A stretch of 64,000 bases of DNA from Microstegium vimineum. Its lineage: Eukaryota > Streptophyta > Magnoliopsida > Poales > Poaceae. Positions within the stretch are counted from its first letter, which is position 1. Each line of letters starts with the position of its first letter. Made by a program: the position numbers and the translations under genes. The DNA lies in NCBI GenBank assembly GCA_022036555.1, contig CM039141.1, positions 10,963,430 to 11,027,429 on the forward strand, given 5' to 3'. Below, one piece after another: positions 23,561 through 35,495 of this stretch. The notes under the pieces are model-generated. The model was not told the DNA's origin, made no database searches, and was given only the letters and a program-made list of their open reading frames with translations.

Positions 23561-26046
23561 AGATCCAATTGACATGTTGCACAAAATCCCTACTTTGGAG
23601 CTGAAATTCAACAAGCTATGATAGCAACAAGCACAACTTAGTAGCCGAAAACATGGAATATAGCCACGTTCCTCATTCTATGAACATTGTTCCGGCAACA
23701 TTTGTGTGCCTAATTCGGGAACAGTTGTGTTCCCAAATTATAAAGTATATATGGCTTGAAGTTCATGTTCCTTTTTTAGAACATGGTTGCACAGCCGTTG
23801 CTTTCACGGCATTGCCATTCTGCAGTAATCATTTTGAACCTGTTAACCCATCCTTTTTTAACAAACCTTTATGCTTTGCTCTTTTTTTTTGAGATTTATG
23901 CTTTGCTTTTTATAAAAGCCGAGAAAACCTTTCTCTAAAAAAACGTCGATACTCTATAAAAAGAACATGTTCTCCGTATAATTGGATGACTAATCAACTG
24001 TAGAGTAAAACAGGCCGAGGCACCGAGCCCATGACCTGTGACTTGGACACTTTAAAGCTATATATATACTACCTTCGCGCAGCCCAGATATCTATCTTTA
24101 TGGAGAATCACGAGGCCCATCTGAGCATATGAGGCGAAGGCCGGGCAGCGATCATCAGCCCAAATCAACCATGACTGCTGATGCTTCACGAAATTTCACT
24201 GATTAGATTAGAAAGTAGGACCACCGTGTTCAAAGTAACTCGCTCAGGTTTGGTTCAAATTTGAACTAATTCCTAGATCATTTGAACCTACTAACCTAGA
24301 ATAGGCCAGTAAGGGGGCTCTGGCTTGGCCAAATTATCTGTTCGAGGCTCCTTGATGAAACGACTGCGGTTCGACTTTAACAGTTAACGCTTGGCAGGTC
24401 AAAACTCACACGACCACACAAGCAAGCTTCTTGCCTGGCCTCTAGGATGCTGGCAAAAGCAAGCTGCAAAAGAACACCTCTGCGGCCAGGCCAGCTATCC
24501 ATGCATGCATGACCATGGTCCATCATCCAGTGGACAGTGGACAAGGACAATCTAATCTGTGCGTGCAAGGCTGACCGGAACAGGCGGCCGGCGCGGCCCA
24601 CCACACCGGCCTCGGGGAAGGAGAAAGGCAAAAGCGACGACGAGCTCTGCTCGAGCCGTGTCCGTGTCCGTGTGTGTATCAGCAAAAGTCGCCGCCCTCT
24701 GGAGTCCGGACACCACCGCTGCTCCCCTCCCCTCCCTAGCTCCCCACCCTGCTTCTTCTCCTTCTCGTCCTTTCACACTCACAAACTAGCTTCCGCTAGC
24801 TAGCTAGCTAGCTAGGTCGTCATGCATCCACGACAATGGCAGCAGCAGGGAGCAGCCGGCATCGCTCTACGTTCCGTCGCCGCCACCGGCCGGCAGCAGC
24901 GACCCGTCCACTCCACTGTACTGTAGTTGCTAGAACCCCGGCCGGCCCTACTCGACAATGTCGCCCGGAGCGAGCTTTTTTCTCGCCAGGGGTCTCGTAC
25001 GGCGCTGCTCGCCTTGCCGGCCGGCGACAAGGGTGTGGTGTGGTGTGGTACACGCGACGCAAGCTGGAAGCTACTATACTCCTACCTTGGTCTGTGGAGT
25101 GCTAAAGCGCTTTTTCTAGCCGGGGCTTGTGTTCTTGTAGACGCCAGTCGCCAGCCATGATTATGGTTTCTCTGTCTGTCTGTACATGACAAAACTGCAT
25201 AATTATGGTTAGCGTAAATGACAAAAGCGTAGCCTACTACTACTGGTCTCTGGTTCGCTCCTAATTATGCTGTGGAAACCTCATTAGCTTTATCAAAGGC
25301 ACAACTACTAGGTACTACTAGCAGAGATTTGAGTGTGTTCATGAGAGCAAAGTTTGGAAAGATACATACTCCGTACTACTGCGTACATATATATACAAAA
25401 AAAAAAATGCGCATGGTTAGGGTTATAATTGCGCTCACTCGGCCGGCCTCAAAGGCTTAACCGTCTGCATGTCACCTGTTCCATTTCTGTTGGCTTGGCT
25501 GGTTCATGCAGACTCGTAGCTCCCGGGTGATGCGCCTACTGTACTGCATCACTGCAGTGGTAACACCCAGCTTCAGTGCTTCGCCTCTCATCAAAAGGCG
25601 CATGTTTTTGCGCTGTTGTTCGTAGGAGCTGGAGCTGGAGCAGTGCTTGAAACTGTTCCGAGAGAGTGACGTGTGATGAGTGAGCCCAGTTGGGGGATGT
25701 TGTTTGCAGAGCTAATAAGGCTGTGTCACTCTGTCTGAACACCTTCTCTTTATCTGTATCCAAGGCGAACAAACTAAAACTCAGCAAGCACCTTGTATAG
25801 CTGCAAGTACCTAGGAGAGGAGAAGCCGGATTCCGTCCTTGTCTCACGTGTGACGCCAGCTATGCATCGCGTGCGACCATCTCGGCACAAGCATAAATTA
25901 CATTTTCTTACCACATGCAATGCAATGCAATGCAGTAGAGCTCAGCATCAGCGTCACGTACTGCACGCTTAAGCATTTCCTAAATAAAGAGTTAAATGTA
26001 CGGTTGGCCTTGAACTTGTCCGATAGAGTTGTCTGTCAACCAAACT
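23561..26046. other. Intergenic region, no gene recognised
   Basis: Bases 24380-25160 are moderately GC-rich with overlapping short frames on both strands, but none shows a motif or a credible splice pattern. A GCTA repeat (about 24796-24814) is present. Confidence 0.35.
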
Positions 26047-26229
26047 AAGGTCATGTTTAGATCCCTTCCAAATTTCAATTTTTAAAAGATTTTCTATTTG
26101 TCTGAAATTTTCGATATAAATCTTTCAAACCTAGTTACTCAATGATTGGAGGATAACAATTAACAAATATAAACGAAACACTACACATTACTTTACACCA
26201 GTAAAATTTCTGGATTTAAACAAAGCCTA
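26047..26229. mobile_element. MITE-like element
   Basis: The left end GGTCATGTTTAGATCC and the right end GGATTTAAACAAAGCCTA are imperfect inverted repeats around an AT-rich core. The right-end sequence AAACAAAGCCTAAGCTTAAA recurs at about 26290, suggesting a local duplication. Confidence 0.5.
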
Positions 26230-28113
26230 AGCTTAAATCAATACGAAACAGCTGAAGAACACTTACGGTCGCTGCCGTAACAATACGAAACAAAGCCTAA
26301 GCTTAAATCAATACAAAATTTCTGGGTTTTTTTTTTTTTAAGACCGGGGAGGGTGTCGTCGTCGTCGGTACACTACTAGTACGTACGTCTGGCTAATGCC
26401 GTGGCGGGCATTGACGATGGATGAACGACAGGATACGGACAATAAAGAGGACGTCGTCTCGTGCAGTCACGTCGGGCGGCCGTGTCGCTTTATTTTACTG
26501 TAGAGTAGTATCTGCCTCCGCCGACGCCGAGGCACGGCCAACACAGTAGTAGCCTGGTAGGAGTATCTTCACACAGCAGCGCTGCACGGCCCTCCCTCCG
26601 TAGTCTGCGGCCGCTGCACGGCCGGGTGATACGACGATCGATGACGCCGGCCGGCCGGAGCCGCACCCGGGCGACGCAGCTAGCAAATCTACGAGTCCGT
26701 CGACGTCGTCGAGCACCTGTGCGGCGCAGAGGCTGTGCCTGCTGGTAGCTGATGCATTGCATTGGTTGCTTTTGTCAGTGACGCTGTGCCTGTGTCGACG
26801 ACGGTGCATGTCTCGCCGCACCGCACCGCACCGCGCAGTCTGAAACCTGAATAATGCATGGGTCGTGTCAGGGGTCACCTCTTTATCTTTGGTCCGAGCT
26901 GATGTGTGTGTACTACCAAGCTCCAACGTTTGTGTACGTGTCCGGGCAGCAGCATCTTTCTTGGTTCCCGGCGAGTTTTGGAACCATCCTGCTGGCTGGC
27001 TGCATGCAACATCACATGACTGATTATCATTTGCACGGGTTTCCAAGCCAAGCTGTTGGACAACGGGAGCGAACCTACACCTACTCCTAGCTAATAGTAC
27101 TCCTGTCTGTTAGCTGCAGGTTTAAGTTTAACAACAAAGTCGATCTGTCGGTAGTACGTACTAATTCTCAAAAAAAAAAACTTTCGGTAGTAAGTGGACA
27201 CAAGGAAGAAAGACTATTGGAGCGCCACCATTCATCTCCATTTTGAAGAGCTGTGTATGGATGGATGGAACCAAAGCATTGCATCGGTGTGTAAATTTCT
27301 CCCCCCTGGTTACTGCCTATGGATATGGGAGTGAGTTGAGCCACTTGTTAGAGAGCAGCGCTACATACAGTGTATATGTAGGAGATCTGATCTCTATATG
27401 TAGCGGGAAAAGGATCTTTGGAGGTCTTATTGGTGTGAAAGTGAAACAAACATTGGAGGTCATTTCTATTATAGCCATATATATAGGACAAGAGTAACAA
27501 AGGAAAGATGCTTTCATTTAAGTCAAAGAATTGCGGGGTTTTTTTTTGGACGAGGGGAGTATCCAATTAGCCAGTTTTTTAACAAGCTGAACAGGTTAAC
27601 TATTATTATACTACTCCGTACGTATTAAGGTAATAAATATATTAAAATACTGCCAGTGGATTACTGCTGTGCTGGGAACAGTACTCATGATCAATCGTAC
27701 TGCTGCGGCAGCGCCCTGTGGCAGGTGGAGGTCCGTCCAAGCGTGGGATGATTATGGCGTTGAAAACTTTAGCCTGCGCGAGCATCAGAATCTGAGACGT
27801 CTGCCCTTGTTAGCGGTGGGCGCGGCTTCGTCCGACTCCGACGCACAGTCAAAGTGGCAGGCACTCCACACTTCACACACGCGCAGGCCATGGCACTGGC
27901 ACCGCCTCGCCCGCCTCTGAGTCCGAACCATACGAACGCATTGGATGCTGCGGGCCCGCTCGGGTCCCCTGCTCGCTGTGAGGGCAGGCGGCGGCAGGCC
28001 TGAGCTTGACCGGCTCGCGTCGCAGTGCTGCTGCACCCTGCATGCAACGGAGAGACTAGGGAGACATATGGGCGTCACAAATCAGCTCTAATCAACCCTA
28101 TAGCACCATATTG
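26230..28113. other. Intergenic region, no gene recognised
   Basis: Bases 26480-26800 and 27670-28080 are GC-rich islands with overlapping frames on both strands. No conserved motif or splice structure was seen. Confidence 0.35.
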
Positions 28114-28400
28114 TTAGGGGTGTTTGGTTATCTGACTTATTTTTAGTTTTTTATCACATCGAATATTTAATACTAATTAAATAAATTAAATATAATTTAT
28201 ATTATAAAACTAATTACAGCGTCATGTAGTACTTCACGAGACGAATCTATTAAACCTAATTAATCCACTATTAACATATATTTACTGTAGCACCATATTG
28301 TCAAATCATAGATTATTTTATATCAATAGATTTGTTTCGCAAAATAGTCTTCGGCTGACAAGTTAGTTTTATAAATAATCTACATTTAATACTCCTCCTA
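28114..28400. mobile_element. MITE fragment related to the one at 12239-12571
   Basis: It contains the typical strings GAGACGAATCTATTAA, CCTAATTAATCC, TTTACTGTAGCACC and TTTTATAAATAATCTAC, also found in similar form in the MITE nested in the FAR1-type gene. The ends are not clearly defined. Confidence 0.5.
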
Positions 28401-31034
28401 GTTAGTTTGGCCCGACGGCACGGCATAGTACGAAGCCCGCAGTTTGGCCCAGCGCGAGCATAGCATGACCCGATAGTGAGGAAGCCCAGGCTGGCCGGGC
28501 CTAGTACATACATGGCGACGCCATGTACATTTTACTTGGTGTTTTTTTATTCTTTAATGATCTTATTATTTTTTTACTATATATTTTAATATAGTTGTGC
28601 AGGTTACTAAAACAAAACATTAAAGTTGATTTGCGAGTAGCATTGCTATTGAGTACGTACATAGGGCCATGCCTAGGCTACACCCTAACCACACGAGCTG
28701 ACCTGTTCGGACACGTGACCCTAATTTCCTTTCCTCAATCCTGACCCCGCTATCCATGTGACACAGTGATACACTCAAGCGATACACTATCATCGTCCCT
28801 CTCTCCTGACCCCGCTAGCCTACCAGAGACCACCGGCCTCAAGCGGCTTCGGCGTATCCAATACCGCTGCCTCAGCTCCTACGGACGCGGGCACGCCAAA
28901 TCCAGTGGTCGCGGTTCTAGCAACGACTCAAACACCTCAGCTAGTATACTTGTTCAGCGCTGCAACAAAGGACTACCACTATTAGTGGTTGTTGAATTGC
29001 TATAGTGTTGGAGTTGTGGAACGTGGTTTAGATATAACTTCTCCATTTATTTAGAAACAATTGTTGTCTTTTTTCTGTGCTATAAATTTGACTAGATTTT
29101 TTTTAAAAAAAATCATGTAATATTTGTATCTCCAAATAAATATATTATAAAAATAAATTTAATGTTATTAATCACGAATTAAAAATATTATTTTTTTGAT
29201 ATAAAATTAGTTAAATTATTTTTTTTCTCGGAGAATAAAGATAGTTATTTAGAGATGAAGTGAAATATTGTAGTGTACTCTATACACAGTACTCGCTGAC
29301 CTGTTATGTGTGTGTGGTGTTGGAACGGGAACCGGGTAGTGTGGATCGAACAAGGAGGTCCACCTCGTATTCGGTTGCCCAGGCCATCCATTTGACTTGC
29401 GCAAAAGCAAAAGCTCACCCATCCATGTCGAGACTCGAGACCACACACCCACACACATGCGGACCGCCCGGCCCACACGAGGATATAGAAAGAAGAGATT
29501 CCCGCTGCCCCTACGACCCCCTACGAGGAGGAGGAAGCAAGAGGCGAGAGGCGAGAGGCGCAGGGAGGGGCAGGGGCAGCAGCGCAGCGCAGCGGAGCGG
29601 ACCCGCCCCTGGCTCTTGTCGCTTGCTGGCTGCTGCTGCTGCTTTTGTTTACGGCGCCGGACGGAACGGGGCCCCCTCAGGCCTCCTGTTTCTGTTTGCC
29701 TGTGGAAGTGGAAGCCCATTAACCCAAACCGAGGCCGGGGCCGGGCGGCCGGCTGCTCTGGTGCCAAGGTCAGCCGCCCCAGGCCGAGCACTCGCACCCT
29801 TTGACTCGTCGCCGTGTGGGCACACAGCCATTCCTTGGACTCGTGTTGTTCGCGTGCCTTTGCCTGCACCGGCACTGCTGCCGTGACAAGGAGGACAGGA
29901 CGACCTTGCCCGGCCCGCCTGCCGCCGCCCGTGGTGGTGTACGTGCCAGGAGCGTGGACGACGAGGACGTGTACGTCTGATTCCGATTCGGCGCCCTGTC
30001 CGTCCAACTCACGTGTGTTCCGTTGCGTTTGGTCAAAGACGAGCGCTCACCAGGATGCGTTGCACCAGCCAGCGGCATCCGTCGCATGCTGCACCTGCAC
30101 ACGCCTGGCCTGCACGTACTATATGGCCCACGGCGACGAGCGAGAGGCACCCACATCGATTATTACTGTCGTGGTTACCGTTTTTGCAACTACCCTACTG
30201 TACTGCATTATATTCTTTGCGGCATAGTGGGAACAACAGACCGCATTGATCTCCTTTCAACGTGAAAAACCGGGCAAGTCATCTACTGGTTTCTGCTGCG
30301 TCAAGGAAAGGTTTGGTGTGGGTTTTAGAGACTTGAGAATCCCATTGCATTACACGCGCATTCTGACACGATGAAACTCTTCATTCTAATTATTAGCTCC
30401 TGCCTTATTGGGTCTGTGGAGAATTCCTCTTGAAGAAGGGCGGGGCTCAAACGATCGACATGCTGCATACTTAAAACAACGGTGGTTGACCTTTTTTTTT
30501 TTTGGGGAGACAATACAATCAAAAGAGATATCGGTGAAGGGCCTAATCTGAAGCTGGGCCTTGTTTCACGAAGGTGAGAATGAGATCCACTGATGGAAAC
30601 TCGTTCAATTAATTTCTCCTATACAGAAAATCTTTTAAAAAAAATTAGGGCAGAGATTGCCTGTCATTTTCTTACACACAGTGACACAGGCTTATGCTGG
30701 CCTCAACGGCGGACAGAGACAGACAGGGAACAAACGACCGGCAAAGGTGGTGCCTACTACTACTACTACTACTATCACTACTACTACCACCACTACTCCT
30801 CCTCGCTGGTGACGCGACGAGTCCACGGCCGCCACGCCCCATCACCACCACCCACCTCACGCCGGCCCAAAGCCGCGGCCCGCGGCGCCTTTCTCTTTCC
30901 CTCATCCTCCTCCCGTGCTCCGCATGTCAACGCGACGCGAACAAAAAGAGCCCCCCACGGCCTCCTCCTCCCACCGGCTCACCGCTGCCCTGCCACACAA
31001 CGAAGGTTCGTTCCCTTCCCACCACCACCGCTCG
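28401..31034. other. Intergenic region upstream of the F-box gene
   Basis: Bases 29390-30120 are GC-rich with long frames on both strands (up to about 250 codons), but their composition is low-complexity Arg/Pro/Ala and no motif is visible, so I do not call a gene. A (CTA)n tract lies at about 30752-30792. Confidence 0.35.
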
Positions 31035-31040
31035 TATAAA
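31035..31040 (+). promoter_or_regulatory. TATA box of the F-box gene
   Basis: TATAAA lies about 150 bases upstream of the ATG at 31184, in a pyrimidine-rich leader, the expected distance for this gene. Confidence 0.6.
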
Positions 31041-31183
31041 GCCAGCATCCCTCACAATTCGCACCACCACTCCTCCTCCATCCACTAGTGGCTCCTGCTC
31101 TTGGACCCACCCACCCCCTCCGCTCCGGCTCTGCTTCCTCCTAGCTCTTCTTGTGCGCCGCCGCATCCTTGCGTCGATCGAGC

Positions 31184-32449
31184 ATGGCGTCCACGCCGGA
31201 CGGAGCTGCCGCCGGAGGCAAGAAGCGCAAGCGCACGGAGTCACCCGGCCTCGCCGACCTCCACGACGACATGCTCGAGCGCGTGCTGTCGCGCCTCCCT
31301 CCGTCCAGCTACTTCCGCCTCCGAGGCGTCTCCCGCCGGTGGCGCGCGGCGGCGGAGTCCCGCACCTTCCGCGCCGCCTGCGCAAGCGTCACATCACGGG
31401 ACCCATGGTTCCTCATGCTCTCGGACCCCGACAACCAGGACCAGGACGAGGAGGAGCGGCGGCCGCGCCCCGCCGCCGTCTTCGACTCCGCCGAGCGCGG
31501 CGCCTGGGCTTGCTGGCGTGGCGCGCCGGTGGGGACGATGCAGCCGGTGGCTTCCGCTGGCGGCCTCGTGCTGTACCGTGACGCGGCCACGGGAGACCTC
31601 ACCGTTGTCAACCCGCTCACGGGCGCGTCCCGCGCGCTACCGCCGACGCCGACGCGCACGCTGCAGGCCGTCGCCATGTACGGCTCGCCGTACCGCGTGG
31701 TGCTGATCCTCGGCGAGCTCCCGGACCTGCTGTCCACGGTGGTGTACGACTCGTCTACCAACGCGTGGGGCGACGAGGCGGCGCTGTCCCGGATGCCGCC
31801 GGCGGCGGAGGAGGAGGACGCCTCGTCGCGCGTCGCGGAGGCGGACGGCGGCGACGACGACGACGACGACACGGTCTACTACCTGAGCAAGTCCGGCGAC
31901 GTCGTGGCCACCACGATACAGCGGAGCGCGGCGCGGCAGTACTCGTCGGCCGTGGCGTGCCACGGCGACGCCGTGCTGGTCTACTTCCTGAGCCGGTCAG
32001 GCACGGTGGTGTCGTGCGACCTAGCGCGCCGCGCGTTCGCGGAGCTGCCACGGATCCTGCCCGCGTACCACGAGTACTCCATCGACGTGGTGGCGTGCGG
32101 CGGCAGCGGCAACGCCTACGCGGTGGTGCTCTCGGAGTTCCTCGACGCGCCTAGCCTCCGCGTGTGGGAGTTCGCGGCGGGCGGTGTGGGGTGGCGGCAG
32201 GTGGCTGCAATGCCGCCGTCCATGGCGTACGCTTTCCGTGGCGCTAAGGCGGACGTCAACTGCGTCGGACACGGTGACCGCGTCATGGTCTGCGTCAGCT
32301 CCGGTTCCGGCGGAGGCGTCGGTGGATGCTTCTTGTGCGACGTCAGGACTAACCGGTGGGAGGAGCTCCCGCGGCGCGACGGCGTGGACGCCGCCACAGG
32401 CTTCGTCGCCGCGCTCTCGTTCGAGCCGAGAATGGAGGCCGCCGTCTGA
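31184..32449 (+). CDS. F-box protein with a C-terminal kelch-like/beta-propeller region, intronless
   Basis: The 421-residue protein starts MASTPDGAAAGGKKRKR, with a basic patch KKRKR that could act in nuclear targeting. The F-box at about residues 27-70 reads LADLHDDMLERVLSRLPPSSYFRLRGVSRRWRAA-like in content and would bind SKP1 in an SCF ubiquitin ligase. The remainder has repeated short beta-strand units (LVLYRDAATGDLTVVNPLTG, YRVVLILGELPD, TVVYDSSTNAW, DVVATT, GGCFLCDVRTNRWEELPR), typical of kelch/FBA-type propellers that bind substrates. An acidic insert (GGDDDDDDT) lies between blades. The substrate is unknown. The ATG at 31184 is the first with a good context (AGCATGGCG) and leads directly to the F-box. 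Strong GC content is usual for intronless grass genes. Confidence 0.88.
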   Translation: MASTPDGAAAGGKKRKRTESPGLADLHDDMLERVLSRLPPSSYFRLRGVSRRWRAAAESRTFRAACASVTSRDPWFLMLSDPDNQDQDEEERRPRPAAVFDSAERGAWACWRGAPVGTMQPVASAGGLVLYRDAATGDLTVVNPLTGASRALPPTPTRTLQAVAMYGSPYRVVLILGELPDLLSTVVYDSSTNAWGDEAALSRMPPAAEEEDASSRVAEADGGDDDDDDTVYYLSKSGDVVATTIQRSAARQYSSAVACHGDAVLVYFLSRSGTVVSCDLARRAFAELPRILPAYHEYSIDVVACGGSGNAYAVVLSEFLDAPSLRVWEFAAGGVGWRQVAAMPPSMAYAFRGAKADVNCVGHGDRVMVCVSSGSGGGVGGCFLCDVRTNRWEELPRRDGVDAATGFVAALSFEPRMEAAV

Positions 32450-35400
32450 CTGAGCATTGATCTCTCCTTGATCCTCGGCATTGTTTGCCGTTTTCGTTCG
32501 TGCTCAGGACTAGTAGGAGTAGATTGCTTGGCGGCATCCCTGGTGCCTGCCTAGTGAGCGTGTACGTAGTACAGTATTTGTGATTCAGTGATTGTTTGCG
32601 TGTGATTTGTTGAGGTGGTTTTCGTGCGAATCAAAATCACCAGGCCTGTCCGTCCGTCGCTTCCATCATTCCAAGCGTGTTGTGGTACTGTCTGACCTCA
32701 GCTCAGGCTGCTGTCGTTTCTTGAGCCTCGTGCCACTGGCATGGCACACCCTAGTCAATTGATGAGAGCTCGCTTTTCCTTCCTAAATTAGCAAATGCCA
32801 GATGACAGTCGTGTTGAGAACCAAATACATCCGATTGATGATCGTACTGTACTCCGTAGGAGTAACTCCTAACCACCATCCATCGGTCCAATCAGAACGT
32901 GTAGTGGCCTGCCGAAGTTTGCAGAATCATCAAGAGAGCGACGAGAGAGCAATAACAAGTGGTGCTCTTCATCTCAACGTCTCACAGATCAGGTGATCAG
33001 GCACGCAGACCTTCCTCCAAAAGTTTGGCCACCCGCGGCCCTGCAAGAAAAAGAGAACCCGAGGAGGGGAGTTGAAGATCCAACCACGAGCTAGTAGGAC
33101 GGTGCACCAAGCAAGCAACAAACCAGCGGCGGCGCATGCCTTTTCCTTTTTTGCGCGCAAGTGCAAGTGCAAGGCCACCAGCCCACCATGGAAATCCATG
33201 ATGCGGTGCTCGCCCTCGACCATGCAATGCAACAGCGAAAGCGCCCTTCGCTTTGCTTTGGAAGCGGTCTGCGCTGCTCTCCCAGTCCCACTGACGCCTG
33301 CACCGGCACCGGCCGCCCCGGTCTCGCCGAGAGACACGGCGGTCTCTCGGTAAATAAAGTCAGTCACGGGCACGCACGGCACGGCACAATCCTTGTGGGG
33401 GATCTCGCCGTCTCGTCTCGTCTCGTCTCATCTCATCTTGCTGTTCTGTTCGTTCGTGCTGGCCAGTGGCCACTAGCTAGCCACTGCTGCCCCGGGCGCC
33501 CTGGCCTCCCTCCCCCTCTTTCTCTTTGCATTCATGCTCCATGTGTTGTGTTCTGTTCTGTTTGGCCACAACCACCACAAGCCGAGCTCCCAGCTGCGGA
33601 CCTGTGGTGCTGCATCGCGTCTGCTTTGCGTCAATCGATCTGTGGCCGTGTGCAATGCGAGGGGAGTGCCTAGCGTGCGTGTGCGTGTGCGTGGCGTGCT
33701 TTTCTTGTGGGTTTTTTTTGGTTGCTTGCTTTGAGGCGTACGTAGTGGTGACTGGTGGTGTGGGTGTGGTGGATGAGCTAGCTAGGGCTGCTCTGCTTTG
33801 GCAAGTGCAAACAAAGCTCGCCCAAAGCGTGCTTACGCCTTTAGCAGTTGCAGCCTCTCGTGGAGGCCTTTTTTTCCCCCCCGTTTCCGTTTGGGCTTCT
33901 TTTAGCCAAGCATTAGTTACTGCAGCTAGCCACCGGTGCAATCCTATGCTGGGGTCCCTGTTACACCACTTACACTAACAGACCTACCTACCGGATCCAA
34001 TGGTGAGCTCTGAATTGTGCCGGCCGGATCACTGAATTCACCATGCATGCATGCGACGAGCGTGGTGCCTCAACTAGCTTGTGACTGACAGCCAAGACTC
34101 GCTTCAGATAGACCACTAGATCCAGCATGGCCGGGGGCTAGGCTAAGCTTTGCTTGCGGTGCGGCCTTGCTGCTTTGTGTTTGTGGGCAAAACGTGAGGA
34201 AGGGGACCGGCCGGGAATCATGAGCTCGCTCGTGGATGCAAGGGAAATACAGTATGATGGAATGGTTGACAATGTGGCGAGGGATTATTTATTTTTACTA
34301 CTATCATTGCGCTTACATCTGGCAGCCACTGATATATGCCCGGGAAAGCCACAATCCTCTCCCCCTCTTTTGGGTCGCTACGAAGTCTAGAGCTACTAGC
34401 TCATAGACCAGTTGGTCAATTGAGGGTATAGATGACTACTAGATGTGTGCCCAGGTTCAATTCAACTCATCGTCCACTCAAATTTTAGTGCATATAAGAT
34501 TTTTTTTATATATTGATATTACTAAAGTGTCACCTAGTTGTTCCAGTTTTTTTTACATGTGCCCTGCGTGCTTATAACACCAACAGCGTCAACGAGGGGA
34601 TGCATACTGGTGTGGTGACCCATTGTTGTCCTACGTGTATGCTGAGAATTTTCCAGTGACTTCCTACGGCTCGTACATTAAACAAGTGATCAATGAAAAT
34701 ACAGTGAATTGTAATGATGTGCGGCTAATCGTTGACAATTTTCAGAAGCTAGATTAGATGCTTGGTAAGCTAAGCAGCACGAGTGCACTACTGAAGAAGG
34801 CAAAACTGATCCAGGATGGGCTGAGGCGCTTTTGGGCCCATCAGTGCAGGTGTCCACCTACACAAGGCTCTACTACTTATTAGCCCTGGAATTGGACATA
34901 TCCTCACTGAAGCTGAACATGCAATTGAAAACAATTTGGTCAACTCTCTATGAAAGAGTGTAATTTTGTACAGAATCTCCCCTCCCTGCATTGGTCATAT
35001 CTGGGACAATAGTAGTAGATTTTTATTTATTTATTTTTTGAAAACACAATAGTAGTAGATGCAAGTTCGACATTCCTACTGTTGTCTTTACCTGTAGCAA
35101 TGTCAAATGAGCAGAAGCAGGCAGCCCACCAGACAGATCACCTGGACAGTAAAGATTCTCCGCAGCACAAGGCAGAATTTGAGGATGCGCCGAGACATTT
35201 CAATCTGACCTCAAAATTCGGGTATGTTTGTACACATCAGAGCTCACAACCTATGCCTAAATACACTTCTCACGAGGCAAACAGAAGCATGGTATTGCAG
35301 CGCCCGAGATTCTGTAAGGTTTCATAGGATCTGCCTGTAACAGAAGTTAGGATTGTGTTTGGTTGTAGCATCCATAGGACGATGAGGGGGCACCAATTGA

Positions 35401-35495
35401 CAACCTTATTATTCCAACAGAAAAAGATTACAGGATACCCTGGCAGAAAACTGATGGTATGCCAAGATTGAGATGGACGCCAGTGATTTGGATAC
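32450..35495. other. Intergenic region, no gene recognised
   Basis: It contains short overlapping frames around 33000-33950 without recognisable motifs. The 3' UTR of the leftward aminotransferase gene probably occupies the last several hundred bases (about 34900-35495). Confidence 0.4.

Noticed and set aside
29249..30007. Long open frame on the minus strand (about 250 codons) and overlapping plus-strand frames
   Set aside because: The region is GC-rich and open in several frames at once; the translations are Arg/Pro/Ser-rich without motifs or splice signals.
30694..31581. Long plus-strand frame overlapping the F-box gene
   Set aside because: It is an out-of-frame shadow of the F-box coding region and its leader; the F-box frame has a real domain and the expected length.
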